Positions 1-12,416 of a DNA stretch of 64,000 bases are shown in pieces (within the stretch, counting starts at the first letter, position 1; each line of letters opens with the position of its first letter). The stretch is taken from the NCBI GenBank assembly GCA_963970005.1, contig CAXAMN010029105.1:298957-362956 (forward strand). The letters are read 5' to 3'. The position numbers and the translations under genes were made by a program. The notes beneath the pieces were generated by a model. That model was not told the DNA's origin and did not search any database. It saw only the letters and a program-made list of their open reading frames with translations. The DNA comes from Durusdinium trenchii. Lineage: Eukaryota; Sar; Dinophyceae; Suessiales; Symbiodiniaceae.

Positions 1-321
1 TGCCTTGCGGTCTAGAAGTGATCTTACACGCGTTCCAAAACATAGGTTCAGTTTCACTACAGTGGTCTTCTGCGTTTTGATTCCTCCTCGTTTCCGGTCG
101 CATCAGGTGACCCAACACACGGCAAAACGGCTGAACTTTTCAGATCAGCAACCCCCCACGTGACTTCCAGGACGGCGAGCCCACGCCAGAAGCCAGACCC
201 AGAAACCAAACTTGGGAGTAGACACAGAGCAGGGACCGTCAAATCAGGGGTGTCAGGTCATAGGCGACCCAACCAAATCTTTGTTGCGGACTCCGAAAAC
301 TGGTCTCACGAGAAAAGAGAG
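1..321. other. unassigned sequence with a stray inverted-repeat copy
   Basis: No gene is supported. Around 165-215 there is a shortened, slightly diverged direct copy of part of the 97-bp arm that starts at 322 (shared words such as CACGCCAGAAGCCAGA and AAACCAAACTTGGGA). This suggests local duplication of the neighbouring repeat element rather than coding sequence. Confidence 0.5.
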
Positions 322-1128
322 CTAGACTTAAATCTGCTGTCTAGAAGCCTGTGACTTCCAGGACGGCAAGTTCACGCCAGAAGCCAGAAACCAAACTTGG
401 GAACTGTCAGATCAGGGCCTTCCAACTGCTAAATTATTCCAGGGTCTATCACATCAAACCCACCCCTGGAATTATTTCAGTCCACACAGCAAGCAAAGAG
501 AGCCACCAACGACAAAAATAATCCCAGCGGTGGGTTTGATGTGATCGACCCTGGAATAGTTTGGCAGTTAGCTGTCTAGAAGGCAAGCTTGTCCTGTTGG
601 GGCACAAATCTTAGAGGTTCCTCAAATCTGCAGCTTCAGGTCACACATCTCACATCATCTCACAGCTTCTGAATCCACAACCACGGTGTCTTTTAGGGCG
701 CCTGACCCAGGACCTGTGACCTGACAGTTTCTTATTCCCTGGTCTGGGGTCTACTTCCAAGTTTTGGTGAGCACGGTGAGACCAGGTCAGGAATTTAGTG
801 ACGAATTTGGTATGGTTTCTTTCCTTGACTAAAATAATTCCAGGGGTGGGTTTGATGTGATAGACTGTGGAATAATTTAGCGTTTAGCTGTCTACTGAGC
901 AGAGACATACAAGAGGAGGCAAACTTGCCATTTTGGGGCACATACCTTACACAGTCTACAGCTTCAGGTCACACATCTCACAGCTTCAGAGTCCACAAGA
1001 AAGATGTGGCTGGGGCGCCTATGACCTAGGAGCCCTGATCTGACAGTTCCCAAGTTTGGTTTCTGGCTTCTGGCGTGAACTCGCCGTCCTGGAAGTCACA
1101 GGCTTCTAGACAGCAGATTTAAGTCTAG
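322..1128. mobile_element. 807-bp element with 97-bp terminal inverted repeats
   Basis: The segment 322-418 and the reverse complement of 1032-1128 match at 96 of 97 positions by eye; the only difference is A/G in GGACGGC(A/G)AG. Inside the arms, a second module built on ATTCCAGGG...ATCACATCAAACCCACC occurs at about 429-480, inverted at 513-565 and inverted again at 831-880. A GGGGCACA...CTTCAGGTCACACATCTCAC block is repeated directly at about 598-655 and 938-980. No ORF of useful length and no transposase are present, and the bases just outside the arms do not form an obvious target duplication. Best reading: a non-autonomous foldback or MITE-like element. A palindromic duplication of other origin is possible. 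Confidence 0.6.
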
Positions 1129-4100
1129 GGCGGCTTTGATGTGATCACCCCTACCCAATGGGGAGCATTTGGCCCGAGATGGCCCAAGCCACGTTTTTCG
1201 CAGTTCCACAGATCTGACAGCTCTCTTTTCTGGCAAGAGAGGTTGAAGGTTTAAGAACAAAAGGCGTCATAAGGATCCTTGTGACACCTTTCCTGTTCCC
1301 CCATGATTGTGATCGTTTTTGGATTTTGAGCCAGCTGCAAATGCGAGCACGTGATGTGGCTTTTTGAAGTTCTGACATCATTCTTTTATCACGCCTTGAA
1401 AGTCAATTCCGACCATATTATTCCAGGGTACCATCCACCCACACCAACTTCAACATGGTTTTAATAGTCGAAAAAACACATATATTCCAGGAAATTATTC
1501 CTGTGGGTGACCCCTACCCTGAGAGGGCCCATTCGTGGAACTGGAAAGAGTACCTGACCTCTTTCCAACGCAAAATTCATCAAAGTTCATCTCTGACCCC
1601 AAATTGGACAACTCCGTGAAGGTCCCGGGAGCAGTTGGGTCGCCCATTCGCAGCGACTCGCCTGGCCGAGTTGGTCCTCACAGCGGACATCTCACCGGTG
1701 AGATCGCCGTGCCTCCCCGACCGGGATTTGCTCACCGGTGGCCTCAGGGGCGACACCCGTCCCACAAGCAGCGCAAATGGGAAAGGCGACAGCGTGCCGA
1801 AGCAGCGAGGAAATCCTGACAGGAAGCCTGCAACCCTTGTCGTGTATCTCTTGGGAGTGTCCTGGATGGATGGAAGTGTTAATGCGCTGCATCACACTTA
1901 AGTAGGTCTCGCAGAAACAAAAGCAATGTGGCTTCTCAATCAACTAGTTGACACGAAATGCCCTATCTCTCGGGGTGATCGCGTTATCGCCGTTGGTGCC
2001 AACAAAAAACAGGTGCACAAAGTCATGTTCTGCAGGGTGTGTAGTGTGTACAAATCCCTGGGATATGTAGTCTGATGTCCGTCCATTCAAGGCTCCGCCG
2101 CAGGGAAAGGCTTCAAGCCGCCCTCGTCACCCGCTTCGTCTCTGCAAGGATGATCGGCTCATCTTCAGGTCAAACAAAGGAGCCATCGTCCAACAAGCCA
2201 AACATGGACTATTATTTGGGTTCAACGGGCCTCCCTGGGTCTTTGCCTGGGCTGAAGAGCTACTACAGGCAAACCAATTGCACAATCAATGTAATGTACT
2301 TCGAAGCTTTTGAAGAGCTTGGCGGCAATTCGATTTGATTGTGACCGAAAACATGTCGATTTGGTCACCGTAACTATATAAACTGTCCGGCACCGGCATC
2401 TGAACTGATGCGACGCGAAGGACATCCACTGGGCCAGCCGGGTCCACACGGTGAGTTGATGCACGGCCAGCTTTTTAAAAGCACGCCTAGCACAGTTACT
2501 GGGGGAACACACCACGCGCTGAGGTCCGAACTCGTCCTCTGACTCGGATTTGGAGAGTCCACTCTTGCTCATTTCGCCATCATCACCTTGGCTGGTGTTG
2601 GTATCGGTCAGGATGGGTCTGTGCTTGTTGTTCGTCGGGGATATTTCATGATAGTTCAAGCACAACAAGGCTAGTTCTAGTTCCGAAAAATAATCAGTGT
2701 CAGCTGACGGGATTCTCAGGAGAACGAATCGGATCTGGAGTTGGCTCACATTGGAATCATGGTATCGGATTCTCTGCAGCTCGAATCGGATTTGTGCTAT
2801 CCTCAAACCAACCCAACAGGGTTTTTCAGGGCTGTCCGACTTGCATCCATGTAAGGTCTGATACAAATCAACGGGTCCCAACCATCTCCACCCTGAACCA
2901 CTTTTGCCACAGCTCGCCAACTGCACTAGAACTGGAGCACACGGCACACCCTCCCAACAAACCCGACCATCGCGTTCACCACAGCCTTTGAAAACAACAA
3001 CAAACAAACAAAAAGGCAAACACCAAAAGCAAAAAAGCAACAAAAGCAAACGACACAACATGCAAACCTGAAACAAAAATCTAACATCCCCCGCCCCTCC
3101 CCCGCAAAAGTGCCAATCCAATCATGATTGAATCATGTGTCAGTGTTGCTCATTGGCATTGATTGGATTACTATCACTTTGCTTGAGAACCTGACGCCAG
3201 GAGCCCCGCGCGTAGCGTTCTTGCCACCTGGTTGAAATATGTTGAAATGCACTTTCTCAGAATCAATGTTGGTTCATCTATGCTCAGTCTGATTCGAAGG
3301 AATCCCTAGGCCCTCGGGCATCTGTTCTGGCTTCCCCTCCCCAGCGGAGCAAAGAGGACCGCGAGAAAAGCTGCCAAGCGGCTCCAGTCTGGCATGGGCG
3401 GCGGCAAACTGGAGACGCTCATGGCTCGGAAGGGGTCCTCGTCACGGCGTGGTGATGGCAGGATCGTGAGAGACCAAGAGAGAGAGAGAGAGAGAGAGAA
3501 ACATGCAAACATTAAGAAACACTATATACTGCAACAGTTCTAGAATGTGCCCCCCACAAACAAGCAAAAATCCGGAGTCGTGAGTTCTTCATAGTTCTTG
3601 GTTGTGAATCGTGAAGTGCTGTTTGTTTCTCTTTTTGGCTGTCATGTTGAAGACCATTGCTCCAAAAAAAACGGAGCAACGTGCGCCGGGTCACATGGGT
3701 CATGCGGGCGCGGCTGGCGGTTCCAAAATCACCATCCCTGACGATTCGAGCGAGAAGCGAAGCATGCAAAAGCTGCTCAAGACCTAAACCCTGTAGACTG
3801 TCCAAGGGTGGATTGCACCACCTCTGCAAATGTTGGGACGGCTTTTCATCAAGAGTCTAGGCCTCCAACTACCTGGCAAGAAGGTGGTTGGTGTGGGTGG
3901 GGAGGTCTGCCCATACCTCCTCAAAAAATGTGTGCCAGGAGACCTGATGAGTGATATAGAACCTCTCAGCACCAATCCTTGGAACTCTGTACACACTCAC
4001 TACGTCCAATCCTTGGAACTCTAAGTGTCCGCCAAAAAACGTTGAGGGCCCATGACGACATCCCACTCTAAGTGTCCATGATCTTTCCTCATCTTTTTGA

Positions 4101-7100
4101 ACTGACAGGAGTCTCCCCAGCGTCCCACCTCCACACCTACTCATGCAACCGGAACCTGCAAACCCAGCCGATGGTTTGAGGTCTTCCAATCATGAAGCCT
4201 GCTCAAGACCAACGCCGGAGTGAGACTCCAAAAGAATCCAAGTCAAACAACCTTCAAAACTCCAAGATATATTTGTACAATTGCTCTTTGAGACTTTGAT
4301 GTGACCTGATTTCAATCTGTACTTCGGTGGTGCCAACATGGACTTTGTCCCACTTCGGTCGAACCATGACATGCTCGCCCACGTCGGACGTCCTCCACGC
4401 GCGCCAGGGACCTCGGGCTGTCCCCACCTGGTCGACGGCCGGAAAGCCGTCCACGGGGAACTGGCTGGTGGAACAGCGGCGACGAAAAATGCATGGAAAA
4501 CGGAATCTTTGGGTGTGTCATGGCGTGCCCTAGGGCATTATTACATTATATTATATATATATATTACAAATATATTTATAAATATAATTCCGAACCACTA
4601 TGATAGAAGATCATGGACGAATATTTCAAAAAAAAGAGGTCTTGATGATCTCAATGCAACTTCGCCCTTCCAACGCTCCCAACGCGCCACGCCCCAACCG
4701 CTCCATCGGTGCCCCGCCACGTTGCGACAGCTGACGGAGGACAGCGCTGGAGGACAGCCTGGCCGCGGCGGACGGATGCTGCTCACCCGTCGTCCTAGCA
4801 ACAAGCTCAAGCCATACACTATCACACACTCCATGGGACTGGCATATATAAACGATATAAATATATATATGGCATATATGGGTGCCGCCCGATGGACCCC
4901 CCAAACCACCACCCCAATTGATAGGTAACTATACATGGAGTGTCTGGGATGCTGGGAAGGCTCAAATCCTGTAGAAATCCGCAGGTCTTCCATTGAGAGT
5001 CGCATGCAAGCCCGAAGAAGATCTAAGAAGCATCAGAGGTCTGAAACCTGCGCACAGGAGCTTTGAAGGCGAAACCTACGGGTCAAGTTGTGCCTTCAGA
5101 ACCGCGCCTTCTTTAAAGGTGGGATCGGTGCAAAAAAGATGCGCTGTGTGTCATGTCTTTCCTTGTGTATGGAGGGTGTGGAAGAAACTTGTTTGGGAAC
5201 CACCCCGTAGATTCCAAACTCACAACAAACAAATGAAACAGATCATTATAAATCATTGCATTCTTGTTCAAGCTCTTTCTTTGTGTTCACAGTTCAGCAC
5301 CTATCCATCTACACACTAAACACGGTGAAACACCAACAGCCATGTGCAACTGCGCGGCGGGCATGCGTTGCGAGTGTCAACATTGATTCACCGCGCATTG
5401 GTCCTTTAGCCATTCACTGTGGCATGCAATGCACATAAAACATATATACATACGGATACATCATGGCATATCACGGCCTCTTTACCTGCAAAGGATGTTC
5501 CTCATCGAAGGTTGGTTTTCTAGGAGCACCAGATTCTTTCCGCATCACCCACTGAATCACTATATGACTCAATCTTCCAGGGGTGAATGCCTATATTTAT
5601 ATAGTTCCATGTGAATGCCCCCACCTCCATCTTCCAAATATCTTTGGGTCGTGACACCTCCTTCACCACGCTACACCCAAGTGGCACCGTACTGGACCTC
5701 CTTTTTGGAACAATCACACCATACTGGGGAAAAAGGTGCACCGACGGCATGGCTGCAAAAGGTGTTTTGCTCAGACTTCTACAAGCAAGCCACTTGAAGC
5801 CTTGAAGCATTTGGTTGAGGGACCAAGCATCATGTGATCAAACGTGAAGCTGGTGTGGGCCAAGCCTTCTTTCGCTCGTCTTCACCTCCAAGCGCTCGGC
5901 CTCAAAAAACGCGGTTCGATGGCTTGAATGGGCTTGGTTTGGTCTGGTGAGGGTTCGAACGAGCGTAACAGAGCTACAGTAAACGCTAGCATAATCAGGG
6001 GCTCAATAGGGCTCAAATCCTAACACAGCTTGCTTTCGTGCGGTGCTTCTACAAACGCCTGAAAACTGCTACACTTCCCGATGGTTCCCGGACCTCCCGG
6101 ACACAACTTGCCTGATGCCTTACTCACGCGTCACCGCACGTCACCTAGAACTCAGCCCAATAGACGAACTCTTTGGCGAGTGCAGACGTTTCTCCAACTT
6201 CAATTCACCGAACCAGACCCCCCCGCGACCACAAACCTGCAAAACCCACTTCCGACTGACCGCAACGAAGCAACTGCTTCCTCAACGAACCTCATCTCCT
6301 CTCCAAGAGGGGCAAATCCACGAGCCAGTGAAATCCGATCTTTGGTGTTGGTCATTTGCTTCACACACCACGAAACGGGTCAGCATGAACTCCGGTTCAG
6401 ACCGCCACTGGTGGTCTAACAGAAGCTGCATCTTCCAACCCATTCGGGTCCACGTTTCGTCGTTTGGAGGATAAGTATGGGTAAGTACTGTAACTTAAGT
6501 CATGTCGAATCTTCAAACAAACATAAGCATGGATGGTCAAACCTCTTCAGGTTTGGGGACTTGAAATAAAACTGGAAACAACAACAACAACTATACGACT
6601 TCTACATGATGTCAAACTATGTCAAACTCTTGTATCTCTTTCTGTCTGTGCTCAGCTGCCTCCTCGGATGCCGTCATGGCCATCCGTGCCCTAGCTAGCA
6701 GCTCCTGGTGTGCTCGCCAGTGGCTAGGAGAGACCAGTGCTCCGATCAATAGTACTGTGTGAAAGAAAACGTCAAATACACTCCTCATAAAAATCATGGA
6801 AGTGGATGGCATGGCCCCTTGACTATTTTCCTCTATATACAAACACCTGGTTTTCCACATCCGAGATTATTTCAGCAAGTGTAGGTGCTCATCCGTTTTC
6901 GATTGTGTTCGGCTTGTTTGCGGCTCTTTAGGATGGGAAAATCCAGGGCAGGATGGCTTATGTGGTAACATCAGGCATGAACCAGTGCATTTACAGGCTA
7001 AACGTGATAGGCTCATTGGTATTTCCATGGTCATAGACATCGGTCGGCGCTACACAATCTATGTGGAGCAACCACAGAAATGCAAATCATTTGCAGGTGG

Positions 7101-7837
7101 CGGTTTAGGAGTATGATTATTGATGGGACTTTTGGTATTGGTCTATTAACTATACCACGTCCAACAAATGAACAAACTTATCTTTGGATTCTTCCAGAGA
7201 ATGACCAGAGGCGTTTGGAGTTGGCCCTCACGACATAACCGGAGCCCGGAGCCAATAAACTAACAAAACACACACTCATCGTAGCATCTTGTGGGAAACT
7301 GGTCTGATATACCTGGTGCCCTTGTGACTGCAACCCACGTCCTGATCAAGCTGTTCGAAGTTGCCCCTGAAACTGCATCTTCCAACCCACCATTGGTTCC
7401 AAATTTGGGGCATCTGGGCAAGTCCACGTCCAACGCCAGCGGACATGCCTTCGGAAGTCGACTTGGACGGGGAAATGGAAAAGCACATGAGCAAAATAAG
7501 TCCCTTTAAAGAACTTGGCTTCTTAGTGAAGGGATGTTTCTCAAAAGTGAGTGGACTTAAAACGGCTTTAGAAGATTATTCGCCAGTGATTGCCAAAGAA
7601 CAACGGCTGCCCAAAAACAAAAAGAAAAACATTAGGTTTGGTCACCTAACTGCTGTGACCAAACAGAATGGAATTTACTATCATATCATATCCCTTAAAT
7701 CATGTTAATCATAATCTATTACACTTGTACATACTTGTACAACATTATACTGGATGGGTCTCAATGCCACCGCTTTGGAACTCCTTGTGCCGACTGGTGG
7801 TCCACCCCACTCGCCCCGCCCGTGCTCTCCTTGCCAC
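1129..7837. other. long stretch without an assignable gene
   Basis: Several GC-rich islands (about 1640-1800, 3350-3460, 4380-4480, 4660-4800) have exon-like composition, but none gave a recognisable protein motif. The island at 3350-3460 reads on the plus strand as a basic Lys/Arg/Gly-rich stretch and could be an exon. A short GAGA tract lies at 3479-3500 and TA-rich microsatellites near 4540-4580 and 4850-4880. At 3186-3220 there is a piece sharing GCCAGGAGCCCC and CGTAGCGT with the repeat near 60850. Nothing else is supported. Confidence 0.4.
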
Positions 7838-7887
7838 GCAAGGGCTTGGCCATCCAGTCGTTGCACCCTGCCCGCACGGCTTCTGCC
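7838..7887 (-). CDS. possible exon: C-terminal end of a response-regulator receiver domain
   Basis: A 50-base minus-strand stretch bounded by a CAG|G acceptor and a GT donor (C|GTGGCA) translates as EAVRAGCNDWMAKPL. The pattern small-AG-x-N/D-x-x-hydrophobic-x-KPL is the end of CheY-like receiver domains, where the Lys next to the cis-Pro contacts the phosphorylated Asp. Only about 16 residues are visible and I could not find the Asp-bearing exon, so this is a suggestion from one motif. It lies on the same strand as the histidine kinase exons at 54.6-61.9 kb, but 47 kb away with a retrotransposon between, so a link is not supported. Confidence 0.3.
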
Positions 7888-10800
7888 CTGGAGCCGGTCG
7901 TGGTAGCAAACGACTGTTTCAAAAGGTCAAGGGAATAGGAATCAACCATAATCAACCTGTGGTCCAGTGACTCGGAAGAATCGGTGGCATTGCTGGTGTG
8001 AGATGAAACCTGCACCTTTCTGTCTTCCACTGTCTTCCATTTTCCTTTGGGACCTCCTTCCATTGTCCTCCACACCTCGCCGGGGGTATGGCGCCGGTTC
8101 CAAGCATCACTCTCTAGCTCTCAGTCCTGGGAATTGCTGCGATGAGGATTTTTTTAAAAAAAAACACTTCACCTTCAAGTTCCAAATGCTCTCTGATCAC
8201 CCGAAACCTCCAGCATCCTCCAGCCCCAGCCCCAGCCGCACCACGTTCCGCACCCCGTCCAGAACACCTAGACCGTGCCCCACGTTCCGCCCTCCCGTTC
8301 GGGTCGTCTCGGGTCCCACACATGGCGCCGAGCGAAGGATCGCTCGAGACCACGAGCATCGGCAGCCTCGCACCCGAGGAAGGAGCGGAGCGGCACAGGG
8401 AGAAGGGAGCACGGTTCTGGTTCTGGGCATGCAGGATCTCGGCATGGATCAGGGGTTGTGTGTACCGGTGGGTTTCCGAACAGCCCTTGGGTTGGACATG
8501 GCAGCTTGCAGGTTTGGCCAGTTTCGCCCAGCCAACAGGTGTTTCCATGTTCCTCATGCCTTCAATGCTTGCCTCCGCAGGCTTTAAAAGGAGTAATCTG
8601 CCACTTCGAGCGATTGAACCATGTTAGGTTTTGTGGCCAATCAGCGGCCTCCGTAGGTGGGAACGTCATCAATTCTCTGCAGAATCTACATCACCTAAAA
8701 TATCCAGTATTCCAGGTCCAGGATCTCCAGGATCAGTGGAAGACCTGTGAACTCTTGAAGCTTTCAGTGAATCCATGTGACTTACGATTTTGACGCCAAG
8801 TTCAGCCAAAGCCTGAGCCTCCCAAATCTGGAAGCAGCATTTTACCCTCTGGACCCTTGATCCTGTGACTGTCGCACTGAAGAACTAAACAAACAAGAAG
8901 CTCCAACCACATCACCACATCCTCCAAAAATATATAGTGATATATATATATATAGCTTTTTGTAGTACCTCCAAAATTAACCCCAACCACCTCAGGAGAT
9001 AGTTGAAACCCTGCAAGAAAGATCCTCACTCGTGCGAAACAAGTTTTCAGCTGAATCGTCTTCCACATGCCGCAGCCGATTGGAGGGCTAACACCTTTCC
9101 CAAGCAAACTCAATGGGACCAAACACCTCCAGCACAGCTCCTTGCAGCCACAGGGCTCCAAATAGGAGAAGCGCTGACGGATCCACCGCAGCAAATGGCA
9201 CCCCTGAGAGGTCAGCGCTGGATCCAGCTGTCCCAAGGCCACGCATTTTTGGGTGGGATTGGAGAGGAACTCAGATTCCCAAGTTCCGGGGTGTCAAAAA
9301 CGGTAAGGAAGGATTTGGATGAGTTTGGGTACAACTTTTGCCCGACTATGCGGGAATCTATTGACCTATGGCCCACCAAAACCTAGCCCGTCTGTTTAGA
9401 ACCCAGTATGCTCGAATGAAGAGAGCAGGAGCAACAAAAAATATGCTGATGCAATCTGGCTGAACATAACACAAACTTGAGTAAGTATATCCCGGAGTCC
9501 CTTGCCCATAGGGTCCAGCTAGTACAAACATGCTGAGTCTTGAATGCTCGGTGTGCTCAAACTGGAGGGTAAGTTAGATTATGTTCATGGACTCTCCCCA
9601 AGAGCTGATCTCTCTATATATATATTGCTAATATTTCATACACAAAATGCATGCATATCAACCTTATGCTCGATACGTTCCTGAAGGAGGCCACTCTCCG
9701 GGCAAGCATTCTTCCCACGCTCCGCTGGTGAAACACGCCCCTGATCGCCGCTTTGCGGTCGTGGGGGTTCCTTGGCGGGTGGTCCTTGGCGGGTGCCTTC
9801 GATCCAGAGTGTTTCCAGGTCTTTCTGCTCGGGTGAGTAGTAGAACGTGTTGGCCACCCATACACCCCACTCCAAGCAAACCAAACTAGGGTATAGCCCC
9901 AACTGGAAATCATGAACACGTGGTATCACTTGGTAGCCTATGGTAGCCTGGTAGCATTTTGGTCAATCACACTAGTTCACGCAGCCTTGCTCAAACACCC
10001 GTATGCAGGATCATGGCAGCCCCGACTAGGCAAAGACTCAAGAAACCGAAGAGACTCATATATAGAATATGAAAGGATGTTAGCCACTGCCCTGATTATC
10101 CCCGATTCTGTGTGCTCCCCCTTGTCAGACCCACACTCACAGGGGGCCCCTGAAAGCGAGAAGTCAATGTACATGACCTGCTCCGGAGCAGTTGTACTCT
10201 CATAACGCGATCGTCATCGGTATCCAAGAAACGTTGAAGTGGATAGTGTAGCCGTGTAGCCTCCATACTTCCCTACGACAAACAGGGGGCTTGCCCACTT
10301 CCATGTTTGTTGGGGGGAGGGCATTCTTTCAAACATTCCAGAGCTTGTAACCAACTGGGACTCTTCCCATGCCATGAGGAAGTCTTGGAGTTAAAATCCC
10401 TCTGGAATGCCGACACTATGCTACTGTACCCACACTGACGCGGCACATGCAGTCATCGCTTTGAAACAAATTATCCTCCGTGGACCTTCAAATGAAGGAT
10501 TGGACAACACCCTACAACCTGCCCTAGGACCACCCGAAACATCAAACTGGCCATGGCCTCCCTCTGGCGCAGTTCAGAGGGGCCTAAGATGCGCACCAGG
10601 GCTCAAGAGTAAGTTCTATGTTCTGTGGAACCTGATCAGCAATCGTCTCAGTCGTGAAGCACACCCTGCATGCAGTACTCGGCGCCAGTGGTGTGGTAAA
10701 CTCCAACTCACTGGATTACGAACAGGGTCGAGGGTGTCCACTTCCATGTTTCGTGAGCCGGAGTAAATTCCTGTTTGATCCAAATCTGTGATGCGGTGTG

Positions 10801-11264
10801 GGGTCACGTCGCTTGGACCATCCCTGGAATAGCGCCATTAAACATGGCCTGTCTGCCGTCATTGATCCCATAGAGGCTGTTATGTGATGTGTATACCAAA
10901 AAAAAATATATATATATATATAAAACATATTTGTATATATATATATATCACTACAATATACTACAATCATCATGGTGCAATTCCCACTCCGAATGGGATT
11001 ATAAGTTTGGATGTATGCAACATGATGCCAGCTCTGGGCTTGTGCAAACATAGTAAAACGAAACTGACCTTAGTGGTTTTGTGTTTCTTGTGAGTCCGAG
11101 AAGTTGTGTTCTTGGTTTTGTCAAATTGACCCTCCAAAACACCTAGAAGAGGGATAACATGCTCTTATCTCTCAACCAACCTCTCGCGATTCACATGGTT
11201 ACTTTGTGGGGCCCACGCCCCCCACGGTCCCAACCACCCATGGGGCCCTGCGCCTCATGGGACC
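7888..11264. other. no assignable gene; a GC-rich exon candidate at 8200-8430
   Basis: The GC-rich block 8200-8430 is open in more than one minus-strand frame and probably contains an exon, but I cannot choose the frame or recognise the product. TA repeats occur at about 8935-8955 and 10905-10950. A poly-A/T stretch lies at 8151-8163. The remainder shows stop codons in all frames and no domain motif. Confidence 0.4.
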
Positions 11265-11387
11265 ACTTGCCGCGGCCGTTGCGCCGCCTTGCGGAGGAGT
11301 TCGTCCGTGAACCCGGGCAGGTCGTAGTAGCCAGGCCCAGGACGGCCTGGTCCCGAAAGCGCCACCGGGAGACCAGTCTGAGGGGGG
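11265..11387 (-). CDS. possible exon of a SHIPPO/STPG (sperm-tail PG-rich) repeat protein
   Basis: On the minus strand a CTCAG| acceptor is followed by an open, GC-rich stretch that includes RPGPGYYDLPGF followed by TDELLRKAAQRP. The PGPG-x-Y-(D)-LP core is the signature of SHIPPO/STPG repeats, found in ciliary and flagellar microtubule-associated proteins. A GC donor (CC|GCGGCAAG) is available near 11270. The exon lies downstream, in the minus-strand sense, of another open GC-rich block at 12130-12260 that could belong to the same gene. The identification rests on a single repeat, so an unrelated Pro/Gly-rich protein is possible. Confidence 0.4.
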
Positions 11388-11568
11388 GTTAGCTGGGTTT
11401 GGTGCTGGTGGTGGTGTATCCACCCCGCACAAATGCATGAAAGAGTGCTCACGATATGTCTATATATATATATATATAAAGGCTCTAAAACCAGTAGCCA
11501 AGGATGTCCAACGCTTACAAGCTAAACTTGGGGAGGCATTCAGCAAAACACAAGCACAAGCAAGCAAA

Positions 11569-11598
11569 CACGCAACAACAACAACAACAACAACAATG

Positions 11599-11637
<39 letters not shown>

Positions 11638-11638
11638 C
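11569..11638. repeat. (ACA)n microsatellite
   Basis: About 70 bases of near-perfect ACA repeat with one ATG interruption. Open frames across it are poly-Thr or poly-Cys artefacts. Confidence 0.95.
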
Positions 11639-12124
11639 GCGTTCATGTCATGCGGCGTGAAAACCGTTTTCAAGTAGCACAACAAGAGTCCGGCTTCATC
11701 CAGCTCGGTTTTCTTTTTCAACAAATGTTCAACAAACATGTTGTCCCTGCTGTTGTCTATTTGTCAGTCCAGCGCACGTCAATCACCACCCACGAACAAA
11801 ATTACGGACATTGTCATGTCACAACAAAGTTGTTTTAAGAAATAACGTAACAACACTGCCAACTCCAAAAAAGCTGCCAGTTGTGCAGGGGTATTTGATT
11901 TTATCAGCTGTCTTGAATTTGGACCTTTCTGCATTTTCTATCATTTTCTGCATTGTTTGCGTGTGTCAACATCTGCATGGTCCATGGTCACAATGAATAA
12001 TTATGTAGCCTTCTCCCAAAAATGTTTGGAACTGAGCGTGTTCTCTCTTCACTTCCTCCAAATAGTTCAACTATATTCCAATTATCACATGCCGCTTGGT
12101 CGCGTGTCTCTTCCAACGTCTGGT

Positions 12125-12265
12125 TTGCTCCAAGCGTCGCTCGTAGCGCTGGGCAGGGTCCCGGCGGGCGCCGAAGCGTGCCGAGGCCGACGAGAAGTGC
12201 TGCGACAACGGTTGCTTCGTGGGCAGCGACGCGTCAGGATTCCTGGCCGAGCGAGAAGGAGAGCC
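12125..12265 (-). CDS. possible exon, perhaps of the same STPG-like gene
   Basis: A GC-rich minus-strand block is open through the region and reads SSASARFGARRDPAQRYERR in one frame, preceded by a GGCCAG|G acceptor at about 12245. The S-x-x-FG-x-R pattern is common between SHIPPO repeats, and the strand agrees with the PGPGYYDLP exon at 11.3 kb. No diagnostic motif is present, so this is a contextual guess. The plus strand is also open across part of the block. Confidence 0.25.
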
Positions 12266-12416
12266 GCGGGTGAGGACTTTTTTGGGGAGATGGTCTTCCA
12301 CACAGTCTAGCACACTTTCGATTGGAAACGGATGTGTTTGTTTTTTCTGCATCTTGAGGCTGAGGTACCATGCAGGATCACAGCCAGCAGCAAAACGGGA
12401 GAGCACGGAGCATCAA

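Noticed and set aside
2222..3121. 299-codon minus-strand ORF
   Set aside because: Its peptide is a patchwork with hydrophobic and Cys-rich stretches from AAACAAAC-rich sequence, and has no domain motif. The length alone is not enough.
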